From the IMG/VR virus record IMGVR_UViG_3300044732_002359, positions 1 through 39,171 of that record: 39,171 nt of DNA. One strand, given 5' to 3'. The notes below the pieces were generated by a model, which was not told the DNA's origin, made no database searches, and saw only the letters and a list, made by a program, of their open reading frames with translations. The translations under genes were made by a program, and so were the position numbers. How positions within the stretch are numbered: the first letter of the stretch is position 1; each line of letters starts with the position of its first letter. The DNA is from a virus. This document shows, piece by piece, positions 26,297 to 33,058 of this stretch.

Positions 26297-26308
26297 CCTC
26301 CGTTTTTC
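26282..26308 (+). terminator. Terminator overlapping methyltransferase stop
   Basis: AACGGGGGT (26282-26290), CAATA, ACCTCCGTT (26296-26304), then T residues; includes one G-U pair. Confidence 0.8.
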
Positions 26309-26316
26309 ATTTTACC

Positions 26317-26326
26317 ATATATTTAT
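26317..26326 (+). promoter_or_regulatory. ATATTTAT-type promoter, gene 26331
   Basis: CATATATTTATTGTTATGG: the box ends 4 nt before the ATG, right after a terminator. Confidence 0.55.
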
Positions 26327-26330
26327 TGTT

Positions 26331-26702
26331 ATGGAAAATTCAGAAATAGTTATATTATTAGTTCAAATACAAACCCAATTTAAAATGTTACATTGGCAAA
26401 CTGACTCACTTTCAGGTCATAAAGCTTTTGGTAAGGTATATGATAGTTTGGGGGAACTTATTGATGAGTTCGTTGAGGTTTGTATGGGAAAACACGGAAG
26501 ACCATCTTTTTCAGGTGGGTATCAAATTACAGGTGAAGACATATCAGAAATGGAATTAGATACATTTATTTCACAAACTTGTGAATTTTTAGTTTCCCTG
26601 ACAGAAGTTTATAATCCTAAAGAGGATTCTGATTTATTAAATTTAAGAGATGAAATGTTGTCACAGATTAATAAGTTAAAATACTTACTGACACTTAAAT
26701 AA
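26331..26702 (+). CDS. DUF5856-like helical phage protein
   Basis: The 123-residue product is a four-helix protein with the signature QFKMLHWQTDSLSGHKAFGK, VYDSLGELIDEFVEVCMGKH. The pattern of His-Trp in helix 1 and His, Asp and Glu in helix 2 is reminiscent of Dps/ferritin-like proteins, and matches the phage family I know as DUF5856. Whether it binds metal is not known. The start at 26331 (not the long upstream frame inside the methyltransferase gene) is set by the ATATTTAT box. It is followed by a strong terminator. Confidence 0.72.
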   Translation: MENSEIVILLVQIQTQFKMLHWQTDSLSGHKAFGKVYDSLGELIDEFVEVCMGKHGRPSFSGGYQITGEDISEMELDTFISQTCEFLVSLTEVYNPKEDSDLLNLRDEMLSQINKLKYLLTLK

Positions 26703-26724
26703 TATTATTTGATATTTTAATTTG

Positions 26725-26760
26725 AAAGGTTTATCATTTACATGATGAACCTTTTTTTTG
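26725..26760 (+). terminator. Terminator that contains the next start codon
   Basis: AAAGGTTTATCAT (26725-26737), TTAC, ATGATGAACCTTT (26742-26754), then eight or so T residues. All 13 pairs form (one G-U). The ATG codons of the next gene are the first bases of its 3' arm. Confidence 0.85.
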
Positions 26761-27086
26761 GTATAATATTGGTGATTATTGGTCAGTTCTTAGCATTTAT
26801 TCAAATGCAAGGACACTATAAGTTCCCTTGGCTTAAAAGTAATTTATGGTTTGGAGTATTGTTGGGTATTCCTATATCTGCAATCTTTATGCTTGGTATA
26901 CATTTATTAATAAAGTATTATGATAATACTATGTGGCCAAGTAGGATTATAGGATTTTCAATTGGAACCACAGTGTATGCGATTATGGCGTATACTTGGT
27001 TTAACGAACAAATAACCACAAAAACATCAATTTGTTTATTCTTGTCACTACTTATCATCTTGGTTCAGGTTTTCTGGAAAGAATGA
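26742..27086 (+). CDS. Four-helix membrane protein (114 aa)
   Basis: The 114-residue product has four transmembrane helices: LFFGIILVIIGQFLAFIQ, SNLWFGVLLGIPISAIFMLG, IIGFSIGTTVYAIMAYTWF and ICLFLSLLIILVQVFW. It has a DMT-like or small transporter look, but no specific family is recognised. The start codons (ATGATG) lie in the 3' arm of a terminator hairpin whose T tract encodes Leu-Phe-Phe, so the first membrane helix depends on it. Transcripts that read through would bury the start in a stem. This may be a deliberate control, or the mRNA may start elsewhere. Confidence 0.65.
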   Translation: MMNLFFGIILVIIGQFLAFIQMQGHYKFPWLKSNLWFGVLLGIPISAIFMLGIHLLIKYYDNTMWPSRIIGFSIGTTVYAIMAYTWFNEQITTKTSICLFLSLLIILVQVFWKE

Positions 27087-27094
27087 TATTTATA
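27087..27094 (+). promoter_or_regulatory. ATATTTAT-type promoter, DHH-M23 gene
   Basis: TGATATTTATAATATATG places the box 5 nt before the ATG at 27099. Confidence 0.55.
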
Positions 27095-27098
27095 ATAT

Positions 27099-29264
27099 AT
27101 GAAAGAAATATTGTCTGAGGGTGGTATTAGGAATATCAACCAATTAAAGAAAGATTTTAAAAACGCAAAAATATTTTACCATATAGATTTAGATGGTGTT
27201 ACTTCAGCTTTGGCTATGAAAAAATACCTTGAAGATAAGGGATTTAAAGTCATCGGATGTGAAGGAATACAATATGGTGATAAAGAATATTCGGTTGAAA
27301 AGTCGGACCCGGCAATCAATCTAATGAATGTATTGGTGGATTTTGCTCACGGAAAACCAATGTTTCACATTATGACTGACCACCACGACAGACAAGCTGG
27401 TGTTGAGAAAGATACCTCAACATCATTCAGACATGCAAGGTCAAACGTTGAAACTCTTTCCCAAATTATCCCAACTGCTGAAATATTCCCACCAGAAGAC
27501 GTTAAGATTATCTCAATGGTGGATAGTGCCGATTATGCTAGAAATGAAGTAACACCTGAAATGGTTATGAACTATATCTTTGACTTTGATAAGGATAAAG
27601 GATTGGCGAATAACAAATTAGTTTTAGGATTGGTTACAAATAAAATGTTATTGGCGTTTAAGAACAAACCACAATTCTTGGACACACTTGTGATGGAATG
27701 TAAACCATCACTTATGTCAATATATCAAAAGATTAGTCAGGTAGTTAAAGAAAGGGGATTTCCTGGTAGAGAAACTCTTGAAAAGAATAAGGAGATGTAT
27801 GTTACGTCTATGAAGAATTCTCCTAACGTTCAGGTGGATGGACCAATATTAGTTCAGTATGGTGGTGGTAATATGATGAAACCAGGTTCATACGATAGAT
27901 ATACTCCATTCAGAAATAATCCTGAAGCTGATTTCTTGGTAATCGCTTGGCCATTAGGTTTATTACAAGCATCTTGTAATCCTTTCAAGAAAGAAAGAGA
28001 ACTTAAAGGTGTTAATCTTGGTGAGATTGCTCAAGAAGTATTAAGTAAATGGGAAGGACAGTTGAAGGAAAGAGATGTTAAGTTATCAACTATTAAATGG
28101 ATTTCAGAATCTTCAAAAGATTTTGGAGACCAATCTGTAGGATTTACATATAAAGATTTCTTGGCGTTATACAGTGAGAAGTACAGTGTAATGGAAAATG
28201 GTGAAAAGTTCTTGGATATCATTTTTGATTTAATGGAGAAACCATTCTCAAAGTTATCTGAAAAAGAATTAGAGGTATTAGATAGGATTACAGTACCGGC
28301 TTGGGATTTAATACAAGCAAACTCTGGTGGACACAAATGTATTACGAATATATCAGGTCTTAATTTCTTAGGTAGAAGTAATAGACCACCATCAGGAGGT
28401 TATAGATATAATTCTGAAAGTGAAGATTCACCTTACATTAAGTTCTTAAAAATGTTACAAAAAGAATTTGTTAAGGTTCTTAAAAATAAAATTGATGAAT
28501 CAAAAGCAGGTAAAAATTTAGAAGAGAGTATCATTGATAGAGTTAAAAAAAAAATATTAAAAGAACAAACTACTATTCCTGACATTACCTCAGGAGATAC
28601 CCAAGATACAAAAAAAGAACCTGATTTTGAAGATGTTGATTTAGATAAGCTTGATAAACAAAAACTACAAGGTGAAAATCTATTTAAGTTATTATTGATT
28701 ATTTTCGGGATTGGAAAACTAGCATCCCCAAAGGGTAGAGAGTTCCTTAAAAAAATAAAATCAAAATTAATGGGAGTTTCTGATGAAGAAATCTCAGGTG
28801 AATCAAATGTTTTAGGATTTCCTTTGAGTGAATATAAGGATAGATTATGTAATGGTTGCACGTATGGAAAACCAAGAGATGGTGGAAAGAGAAGTCATGC
28901 GGGAATTGATTTGGCTGCAAGTTCTGGAACTGAAGTACTGGCTCCTTTAGATGGGACAGTAACTGATTCTGAAATTAGAGACAATGCTTGTGGTGGAACA
29001 ATTGCCATTGAACATGGTGAGATAGATGGACATGAAACTAAAACTAGATATTGTCATATTAAAGAACTTAAAGTTAAGAAGGGAGATAAGGTTAAGAAAG
29101 GTGATGTGATAGGTATTAGTGGCGGAGATAGTGATGACGTTGGAAGAGGTTCAAGTAGTGGTGCTCACCTACACTTTGAACTTTATAAAGACGGAAACCA
29201 TTTGGACCCTAAAGAATATGTGTTAGCACCAAACGAAGAAGGTAGAAAGAAACTATGGACTTAA
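27099..29264 (+). CDS. DHH phosphoesterase-M23 peptidase fusion with internal cleavage tag
   Basis: The 721-residue product begins MKEILSEGG, with an L-S-E site at residues 5-7 like other tagged proteins here. Residues ~24-430 form a DHH phosphoesterase: HIDLDGVTSA (Asp30, Asp32), LVDFAHG (Asp81), TDHHD (94-98) and GGHKCITNISG at the end. DHH enzymes cleave nucleic acids or nucleotides. Residues 474-490 (LEESIIDRVKKKILKEQ) look like a second copy of the head tag, with L-K-E before Gln490. A hydrophobic stretch follows (LFKLLLIIFGIGKLA). The C-terminal ~150 residues are an M23 peptidoglycan endopeptidase with intact zinc motifs HAGID (His600, Asp604) and HLH (His690, His692). I infer a packaged polyprotein cut into two enzymes. 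Confidence 0.82.
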   Translation: MKEILSEGGIRNINQLKKDFKNAKIFYHIDLDGVTSALAMKKYLEDKGFKVIGCEGIQYGDKEYSVEKSDPAINLMNVLVDFAHGKPMFHIMTDHHDRQAGVEKDTSTSFRHARSNVETLSQIIPTAEIFPPEDVKIISMVDSADYARNEVTPEMVMNYIFDFDKDKGLANNKLVLGLVTNKMLLAFKNKPQFLDTLVMECKPSLMSIYQKISQVVKERGFPGRETLEKNKEMYVTSMKNSPNVQVDGPILVQYGGGNMMKPGSYDRYTPFRNNPEADFLVIAWPLGLLQASCNPFKKERELKGVNLGEIAQEVLSKWEGQLKERDVKLSTIKWISESSKDFGDQSVGFTYKDFLALYSEKYSVMENGEKFLDIIFDLMEKPFSKLSEKELEVLDRITVPAWDLIQANSGGHKCITNISGLNFLGRSNRPPSGGYRYNSESEDSPYIKFLKMLQKEFVKVLKNKIDESKAGKNLEESIIDRVKKKILKEQTTIPDITSGDTQDTKKEPDFEDVDLDKLDKQKLQGENLFKLLLIIFGIGKLASPKGREFLKKIKSKLMGVSDEEISGESNVLGFPLSEYKDRLCNGCTYGKPRDGGKRSHAGIDLAASSGTEVLAPLDGTVTDSEIRDNACGGTIAIEHGEIDGHETKTRYCHIKELKVKKGDKVKKGDVIGISGGDSDDVGRGSSSGAHLHFELYKDGNHLDPKEYVLAPNEEGRKKLWT

Positions 29265-29599
29265 TCTATTTTGATTGAGTCACCTTCTGTAATACCCCAA
29301 GTATCACATAACCCACCAGGAACTTCTAAAACCATATCGGCGTTATCACATTGAAAATGTTTACATTCTTCAGTATAACAAGGTTGACAATCCCGAGCAA
29401 TTTCCGTAATTTTATTATCTGAAATAAAGATAATATCTAAAGGTATGATACATCCCTTCATCCAAAATGATTGAGGACCTGGGTTTAGATAAAACAACAT
29501 TCCAAGATAATTGGAGTCAAATTTCTTACCCATCATACCTTCTGAATTATTCTCAGATGGAATTGCTTTAATTTTGTAATCTTTAATTTTAATAACCAT
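29261..29599 (-). CDS. DUF192 family protein
   Basis: The 112-residue product matches DUF192: KAIPSENNSEGMMGKKFDSN, GMLFYLNPGPQSFWMKGCII, PLDIIFISDNKITEIA and NADMVLEVPGGLCDTWGI. Normally this small beta-barrel family is secreted; this copy has no signal peptide. Extra Cys residues in the middle (CQPCYTEECKHFQC) replace the usual short loop and may bind metal. The biochemical role of DUF192 is unknown. The stop overlaps the end of the DHH-M23 gene on the opposite strand. It is read from an ATATTTAT element on the minus strand. Confidence 0.85.
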   Translation of the reverse strand: MVIKIKDYKIKAIPSENNSEGMMGKKFDSNYLGMLFYLNPGPQSFWMKGCIIPLDIIFISDNKITEIARDCQPCYTEECKHFQCDNADMVLEVPGGLCDTWGITEGDSIKID

Positions 29600-29605
29600 A
29601 TTTAA

Positions 29606-29616
29606 TAATAAATATC
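29606..29616 (-). promoter_or_regulatory. ATATTTAT-type promoter, minus strand
   Basis: On the minus strand: TTGATATTTATTATTAAATATG. The divergent Nudix gene starts 22 nt away on the plus strand, so both genes share this short intergenic region. Confidence 0.5.
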
Positions 29617-29620
29617 AAGT

Positions 29621-30028
29621 ATGAAACAATCGTCAGGAATTATTGTAAAATGTAATAACAGAATCCTTGTATGCCAGAGGTCCACTGAAAATTCTGAAGG
29701 CGGAAAATGGGCAATACCTATGGGTGGAATTGAAGAAGGGGAGAGACCTGAAGATGCTGCTTACAGAGAATTCCATGAGGAGATGGGGGTAGAAATTGAA
29801 GGAGGGTTGCAATCTTTGGGGTATATTAATCGGTATAATAAACAAGGAGGATTAAAAAGTATTCTTTATTTGTTTATGTATGAAACAAATGATGAGTTAA
29901 TTCCAAACCTTGAGTTGGCAATGGATGGACACGAGCATACTGAATGTGGGTATATGACTAAGGAACAAATTGAGGGATTATACATGTCAGATTCAATAAA
30001 AGAAGCAATTTTAAAGAAACTTCAATAA
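29621..30028 (+). CDS. Nudix hydrolase
   Basis: The 135-residue product carries a perfect Nudix box, GGIEEGERPEDAAYREFHEE-MGV (residues 35-57), matching Gx5Ex7REUxEExGU. The fold surrounds it (SGIIVKCNNRILVCQRSTEN before, LYLFMYETNDEL after). Nudix enzymes hydrolyse nucleoside diphosphates linked to another group: oxidised dNTPs, NAD-type cofactors, RNA caps or nucleotide sugars. The substrate cannot be read here. In phages such enzymes are linked to nucleotide cleaning or RNA 5'-end processing. It has no tag and lies just before the three tandem promoters of the giant RNA. Confidence 0.9.
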   Translation: MKQSSGIIVKCNNRILVCQRSTENSEGGKWAIPMGGIEEGERPEDAAYREFHEEMGVEIEGGLQSLGYINRYNKQGGLKSILYLFMYETNDELIPNLELAMDGHEHTECGYMTKEQIEGLYMSDSIKEAILKKLQ

Positions 30029-30035
30029 TTTTCAG

Positions 30036-30043
30036 ATATTTAT
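30036..30043 (+). promoter_or_regulatory. ATATTTAT motif before giant RNA region
   Basis: AGATATTTATTTGACA: the motif lies directly upstream of, and partly touching, the first TTGACA promoter, so the giant RNA could also be transcribed in the ATATTTAT programme. Confidence 0.4.
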
Positions 30044-30074
30044 TTGACACTACCAAATATTTGCCGTAAGTTTG
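30044..30074 (+). promoter_or_regulatory. Tandem promoter 1 of giant RNA
   Basis: TTGACA (30044-30049), 17 nt, TAAGTTTG (30067-30074). Confidence 0.7.
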
Positions 30075-30145
30075 TAAAAGATTTGACACTCATAGGGAAT
30101 GAAAGATACTCGGTAGTCAAAAAGAAAAAAAACTTTACAAAAAGT

Positions 30146-30176
30146 TTGACAAATTGAAAAAGATGTTGTAAGTTTG
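30146..30176 (+). promoter_or_regulatory. Tandem promoter 2 of giant RNA
   Basis: TTGACA (30146-30151), 17 nt, TAAGTTTG (30169-30176). Confidence 0.7.
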
Positions 30177-30254
30177 TAAAGAATTTGAGATTAAGGTTCA
30201 CAAAGTGGTAAAACGATGAAAGTTTCCAAATCTCAAAAAAAGTTAACAAATAAC

Positions 30255-30285
30255 TTGACAAATAGAAATAAATGTCGTAAATTTG
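30255..30285 (+). promoter_or_regulatory. Tandem promoter 3 of giant RNA
   Basis: TTGACA (30255-30260), 17 nt, TAAATTTG (30278-30285). Followed by AAACAATTCGGAAA, shared with the tRNA-Met operon leader. Confidence 0.75.
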
Positions 30286-30287
30286 TA

Positions 30288-31200
30288 AAACAATTCGGAA
30301 ATGTCCGATTCGTTCTTTGAAAAAATAGATTATCCATTCAGTGAAAGTAATCCTTCGGGATGATGATAACTGATAAACGATAATGGGCCGTGTATGGTCC
30401 TTAAATAAACTACGAAAGTAGGATAAAGTGGTCTCCCCCGTGTTGAGGAGATTGCGGTTTGAAACACCGAAAGGTGAATTGAACTCAAGTACACAAGTGG
30501 GATATCACAACACCGTAAGTACCGAGGATAACTTCGTAGGGAAAATGGTGGGGTGACCTGGCAAAGTAGATTGTCAGGTTGAACTCGGAAGAGTAATAAG
30601 AATAACCCATAGGAACTCTGTAAGAAATGTGACCATCCAGTTACACTATTGCGGGTCCCAATATGATAGAGGACTTAAAACCGAAAGGTAAGATAGAGAA
30701 CGAGTGGTGTCGCTACTATCCCTAAGGAAGACCTACCAAGGTCTCTTTATGAAGTAATCTTGGAATATGGAGGTGGGGACACTTCACGGAGTAGTTTAGT
30801 ATTTCGTTTCTCAAAAGGAAACGGAGCTTAAGGTGGACCACTACTCTGACACATCTACGACACAAAACTAAATGGAATTTAAATTATCCAATTAATTAAA
30901 AATACATTAAGGAAAAGTGTCCATCAGGTTTGAGTGAAAGGTGACTACATAGTAATGAGCCGTTCATTGCACACGGAGACCCCAAGTCAAAGTGTATTGT
31001 TACGAAAGACCTTTAGTCCCGCAAGGACGAACTGGGGTGGCAACCTCGGAAAGAGTTGAGTACTGATAGAGTAATTCAAACCTCAAAGAGTGGTATACTT
31101 AAAAGACCGTCACTGAGAAATACTTCTCAAAAGGAAGTGGATACGAAGGGAAACAATAATCCTTCAAAAGGTTCTCAAAATAAAGCTATAATCTCAGGCT
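30288..31200 (+). ncRNA. Giant structured non-coding RNA (~900 nt)
   Basis: This stretch has no convincing ORF, is clearly GC-richer than its flanks and lies behind three consensus promoters and a boxA-like GTTCTTTGAAA (30312). Compact hairpins with stable loops are frequent: ATCC-TTCG-GGAT near 30352, CACC-GAAA-GGTG near 30464, AGACCT-ACCA-AGGTCT near 30729, ACCTG/CAGGT near 30557, GTCC/GGAC near 31017, GAGAA-ATAC-TTCTC near 31118. A short AT-rich gap (30880-30912) separates two domains. The second domain is closed by AGGTTTGA (30926-30933) with TCAAACCT (31076-31083) and contains CCCCA/TGGGG. The 3' end is uncertain. Size, context near phage tRNAs and complexity suggest the GOLLD/ROOL class of large phage RNAs or a new one; I cannot run the comparison. 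Confidence 0.75.
30312..30322 (+). promoter_or_regulatory. boxA-like site at giant RNA 5' end
   Basis: GTTCTTTGAAA, almost identical to GGTTCTTTGACA at 4926 before the tRNA cluster. Suggests rRNA-type antitermination of long untranslated transcripts; inferred. Confidence 0.4.
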
Positions 31201-31203
31201 ATA

Positions 31204-31500
31204 TTAAAGATTCAAATCAACTTGGTCAACATCAAATATTCTAAATTCATTAAGACCAAGTTTGTCAATTAACTTATGTTTCAGAGAATGTCTGAAATTT
31301 TCACATTTAGAAATTTCTTTTTGTTCTGTTTTTAATTCTCCATGAATTGATAAGGTATCTTTATTATCATATTCATCTGAAAGATAATATCTTGAACGAG
31401 TTATGTGAAAATCACATTTAACTTCTTTAACTGTACCGTTTTCAAAAACAGGTACTACAAGGTTTTTTAAGGTCACATCGGTATCAGTTAATTTACACAT
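31204..31500 (-). CDS. Hypothetical protein (98 aa), minus strand
   Basis: The 98-residue product begins MCKLTDTDVTLKNLVVPVFE, then KEVKCDFHITRSRYYLSDEY, and ends in a helix and beta tail (KLGLNEFRIFDVDQVDLNL). It looks like a small alpha/beta or cystatin-like domain. No motif or family is recognised. It sits opposite to the giant RNA, whose 3' end it abuts. It is followed upstream by another minus-strand gene, so the pair is probably co-transcribed. Confidence 0.55.
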   Translation of the reverse strand: MCKLTDTDVTLKNLVVPVFENGTVKEVKCDFHITRSRYYLSDEYDNKDTLSIHGELKTEQKEISKCENFRHSLKHKLIDKLGLNEFRIFDVDQVDLNL

Positions 31501-31514
31501 ATCATTAATATTTA

Positions 31515-31979
31515 TTAATCAATTATTACATCAGGTGAAAAAATAAAAGGTAGATAATATTCGTCTTTCATTTTTTCTTTAAGAGATTCAACGAATAATG
31601 TCTTCACATGTTCTTTTACAAAATCACTTTGAGATGATTTCATAAATTCAAAAATTGGTAATGGTTTTGAATTGCCAACAACTATAGATGAATTTAAAAT
31701 TTCAAAATCATAACATAAAAGAAATTTATCATTCTTAGTTTCAGTTATACTATAACTTGTGACTTTAATTTCAATGAATGAGTCCTCTAATCCGTCAATG
31801 GATACCATTATTGGTTTTTCAAATATTTCGGATAGTAGATTATTTTCTTCAGCAAAGTTTATAAAATTTTGTTTAGTGAACTCTAAACTCATCATTCTTC
31901 TGACAAATTCTTTTGATGGGTAGTTATATTGCTCCATCACGCTTTGGATTCTATCTAATATTTTCGGATAAATTGGCAT
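31515..31979 (-). CDS. Hypothetical protein (154 aa), minus strand
   Basis: The 154-residue product starts MPIYPKILDRIQSVMEQYNY, with a helical first third. A beta-rich centre follows (KPIMVSIDGLEDSFIEIKVT, KFLLCYDFEILNSSIVVGNS), and the end is helical (VKEHVKTLFVESLKEKMKDE). There is no signal peptide, metal motif or tag. I do not recognise it. An ATATTTAT motif lies 5 nt upstream of its start on the minus strand. It and the 98-aa gene form a small island transcribed against the main direction. Confidence 0.6.
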   Translation of the reverse strand: MPIYPKILDRIQSVMEQYNYPSKEFVRRMMSLEFTKQNFINFAEENNLLSEIFEKPIMVSIDGLEDSFIEIKVTSYSITETKNDKFLLCYDFEILNSSIVVGNSKPLPIFEFMKSSQSDFVKEHVKTLFVESLKEKMKDEYYLPFIFSPDVIID

Positions 31980-31984
31980 CTTAA

Positions 31985-31993
31985 ATAAATATT
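31985..31993 (-). promoter_or_regulatory. ATATTTAT-type promoter, minus strand
   Basis: On the minus strand: GAATATTTATTTAAGATG, box 5 nt from the start codon at 31979. Confidence 0.55.
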
Positions 31994-32026
31994 CTCTTTT
32001 TTCTTGTGCAAATGATTTTTTTATAT

Positions 32027-32038
32027 TACTTTTGTCCT
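32027..32038 (+). promoter_or_regulatory. TACTTTTG promoter, leaderless start at 32039
   Basis: TACTTTTG, TCCT, ATG: 4-nt spacing. Confidence 0.6.
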
Positions 32039-32314
32039 ATGAATAATAATAAATATACAGTTAGAATAGAAAACGAAAAGTTTGGGACCTTATTGAACGA
32101 AACATTCATTGACCAAACGCAGTTTAAATTATTCTTAAAAATGATTAACGGATGTTTGAGTTTGAGTAATGACTTAACCTTCTTTAATGGGACTGATTGG
32201 TTGGTTAACATTCCTTATCGTTTTTTAAAAGATTCTATTGTATTAACAAACACTGAATATTTTACAGTTTCAGACATGATTATTACCAAATCAAAAATGG
32301 AAACACAGGTTTAG
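32039..32314 (+). CDS. Hypothetical protein (91 aa)
   Basis: The 91-residue product reads NNKYTVRIENEKFGTLLNET, FIDQTQFKLFLKMINGCLSL, then NDLTFFNGTDWLVNIPYRFL and ILTNTEYFTVSDMIITKS-like beta strands. It seems to be a small alpha/beta domain without cysteines (one Cys only) or a catalytic motif. The start 32039 rather than the upstream ATG is chosen from the leaderless promoter spacing. Three hairpins and a terminator follow it. Confidence 0.6.
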   Translation: MNNNKYTVRIENEKFGTLLNETFIDQTQFKLFLKMINGCLSLSNDLTFFNGTDWLVNIPYRFLKDSIVLTNTEYFTVSDMIITKSKMETQV

Positions 32315-32318
32315 TTTC

Positions 32319-32360
32319 TTGGTTTAGAAAAACCAAGTGGTGGGCGACTTATCCAAGTCG
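32319..32360 (+). other. Two hairpins before a terminator
   Basis: CTTGGTTT-AGA-AAAACCAAG-type hairpin (about 32319-32337) and CGACTT-ATCC-AAGTCG (32345-32360). With the terminator that follows they make a three-hairpin 3' element, possibly a small RNA processed from the mRNA. Confidence 0.45.
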
Positions 32361-32365
32361 GGCTC

Positions 32366-32393
32366 AAAAGGGGAAGTAATTCCCCTTTTTTTT
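32366..32393 (+). terminator. Intrinsic terminator
   Basis: AAAAGGGGAA (32366-32375), GTAA, TTCCCCTTTT, then further T residues. Confidence 0.9.
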
Positions 32394-32401
32394 ATTTTCA
32401 G

Positions 32402-32412
32402 GGATATTTATC
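32402..32412 (+). promoter_or_regulatory. ATATTTAT-type promoter, tagged gene 32424
   Basis: GGATATTTATCAAATAAAAA lies 13 nt before the ATG at 32424, after a terminator. Confidence 0.5.
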
Positions 32413-32423
32413 AAATAAAAACT

Positions 32424-32735
32424 ATGGCGAATATTGTAATATCTGAGGAGCAGCTAAAAATGTTGATGGACTCAAAAAATACAAAACCAATCAAAGAGGA
32501 TAAGGATGGTAGTTATATGACAAAACAACAATTATTTACGATTGCAACATTGGCTTATAAGATGTGGGAACAAATGTCAGATGACGACCAGTTGGAAGAT
32601 TGGATGGAATCTAAAATTGCTCAGTGTGAACAAAGTGTAATATCGGTTGTAAAAACTTATTTATATGACGAAGTTCAAGACGACGTTAAAGGTATGGATA
32701 CATTAAATTATAATGATATTGTTATTGGAAAATGA
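32424..32735 (+). CDS. Tagged small helical protein (103 aa)
   Basis: The N terminus MANIVISEEQLKMLMDSKNT contains an I-S-E site (residues 6-8) and resembles the short head tag of other genes here. The rest is helical and acidic (YMTKQQLFTIATLAYKMWEQ, DWMESKIAQCEQSVISVVKT, VQDDVKGMDTLNYNDI). No enzymatic motif is seen; similar short proteins are common in Bacteroidetes phages. The stop overlaps the next gene by 4 nt (ATGA), so it shares a transcript with the spanin-like pair. Confidence 0.65.
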   Translation: MANIVISEEQLKMLMDSKNTKPIKEDKDGSYMTKQQLFTIATLAYKMWEQMSDDDQLEDWMESKIAQCEQSVISVVKTYLYDEVQDDVKGMDTLNYNDIVIGK

Positions 32736-33058
32736 AAGATGTCTTAAAAAAATACTGGTCACAAATCCTATTAGGAGTTATTGTAATTGTTATGGGAATA
32801 TATGTTGGTGTCCTAATGAATAGGGAACCAATTACCGTAACTATTGAAGACGGAGCAAAGATAAATGCTCTTCGTTCACAGGTTGATAGTTTGAACAAAC
32901 AAATGACTGACTTGAGAATTGCTTATGATAATAAACAAGGTGAAGTTATCACCAAAATAAAATACATTAAGGAACAAAATGCTCAAGAAATTAGTAATCT
33001 TGGTAAGCTTAATCTTGTTCAACGTGACAGCGTTTGGTCAAGTTTTGAAGCCCCATAG
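32732..33058 (+). CDS. Membrane-anchored coiled-coil protein, inner spanin-like
   Basis: The 108-residue product has an N-terminal transmembrane helix (YWSQILLGVIVIVMGIYVGV), then a periplasmic-type helix with heptad spacing (INALRSQVDSLNKQMTDLRI, AYDNKQGEVITKIKYIKEQN). This is the topology of inner-membrane spanins (Rz-like), which bridge the periplasm during phage lysis. Support comes from the next gene, which starts inside its 3' end in another frame and encodes an exported protein, as with Rz/Rz1 pairs. The call is by topology and arrangement only; no sequence family is recognised. Confidence 0.55.
   Translation: MKDVLKKYWSQILLGVIVIVMGIYVGVLMNREPITVTIEDGAKINALRSQVDSLNKQMTDLRIAYDNKQGEVITKIKYIKEQNAQEISNLGKLNLVQRDSVWSSFEAP

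Noticed and set aside
28031-28861. Long minus-strand frames inside the DHH-M23 gene
   Set aside because: They are antisense shadows of a gene with clear domains and have no start context of their own.
30288-31200. Ribosomal RNA or RNase P RNA
   Set aside because: None of the universally conserved rRNA or RNase P core sequences that I know can be found.
31056-31244. 62-codon frame at the 3' end of the giant RNA
   Set aside because: It starts with TTG inside paired RNA, its composition follows the RNA rather than the genes, and it runs into the antisense gene at 31204.
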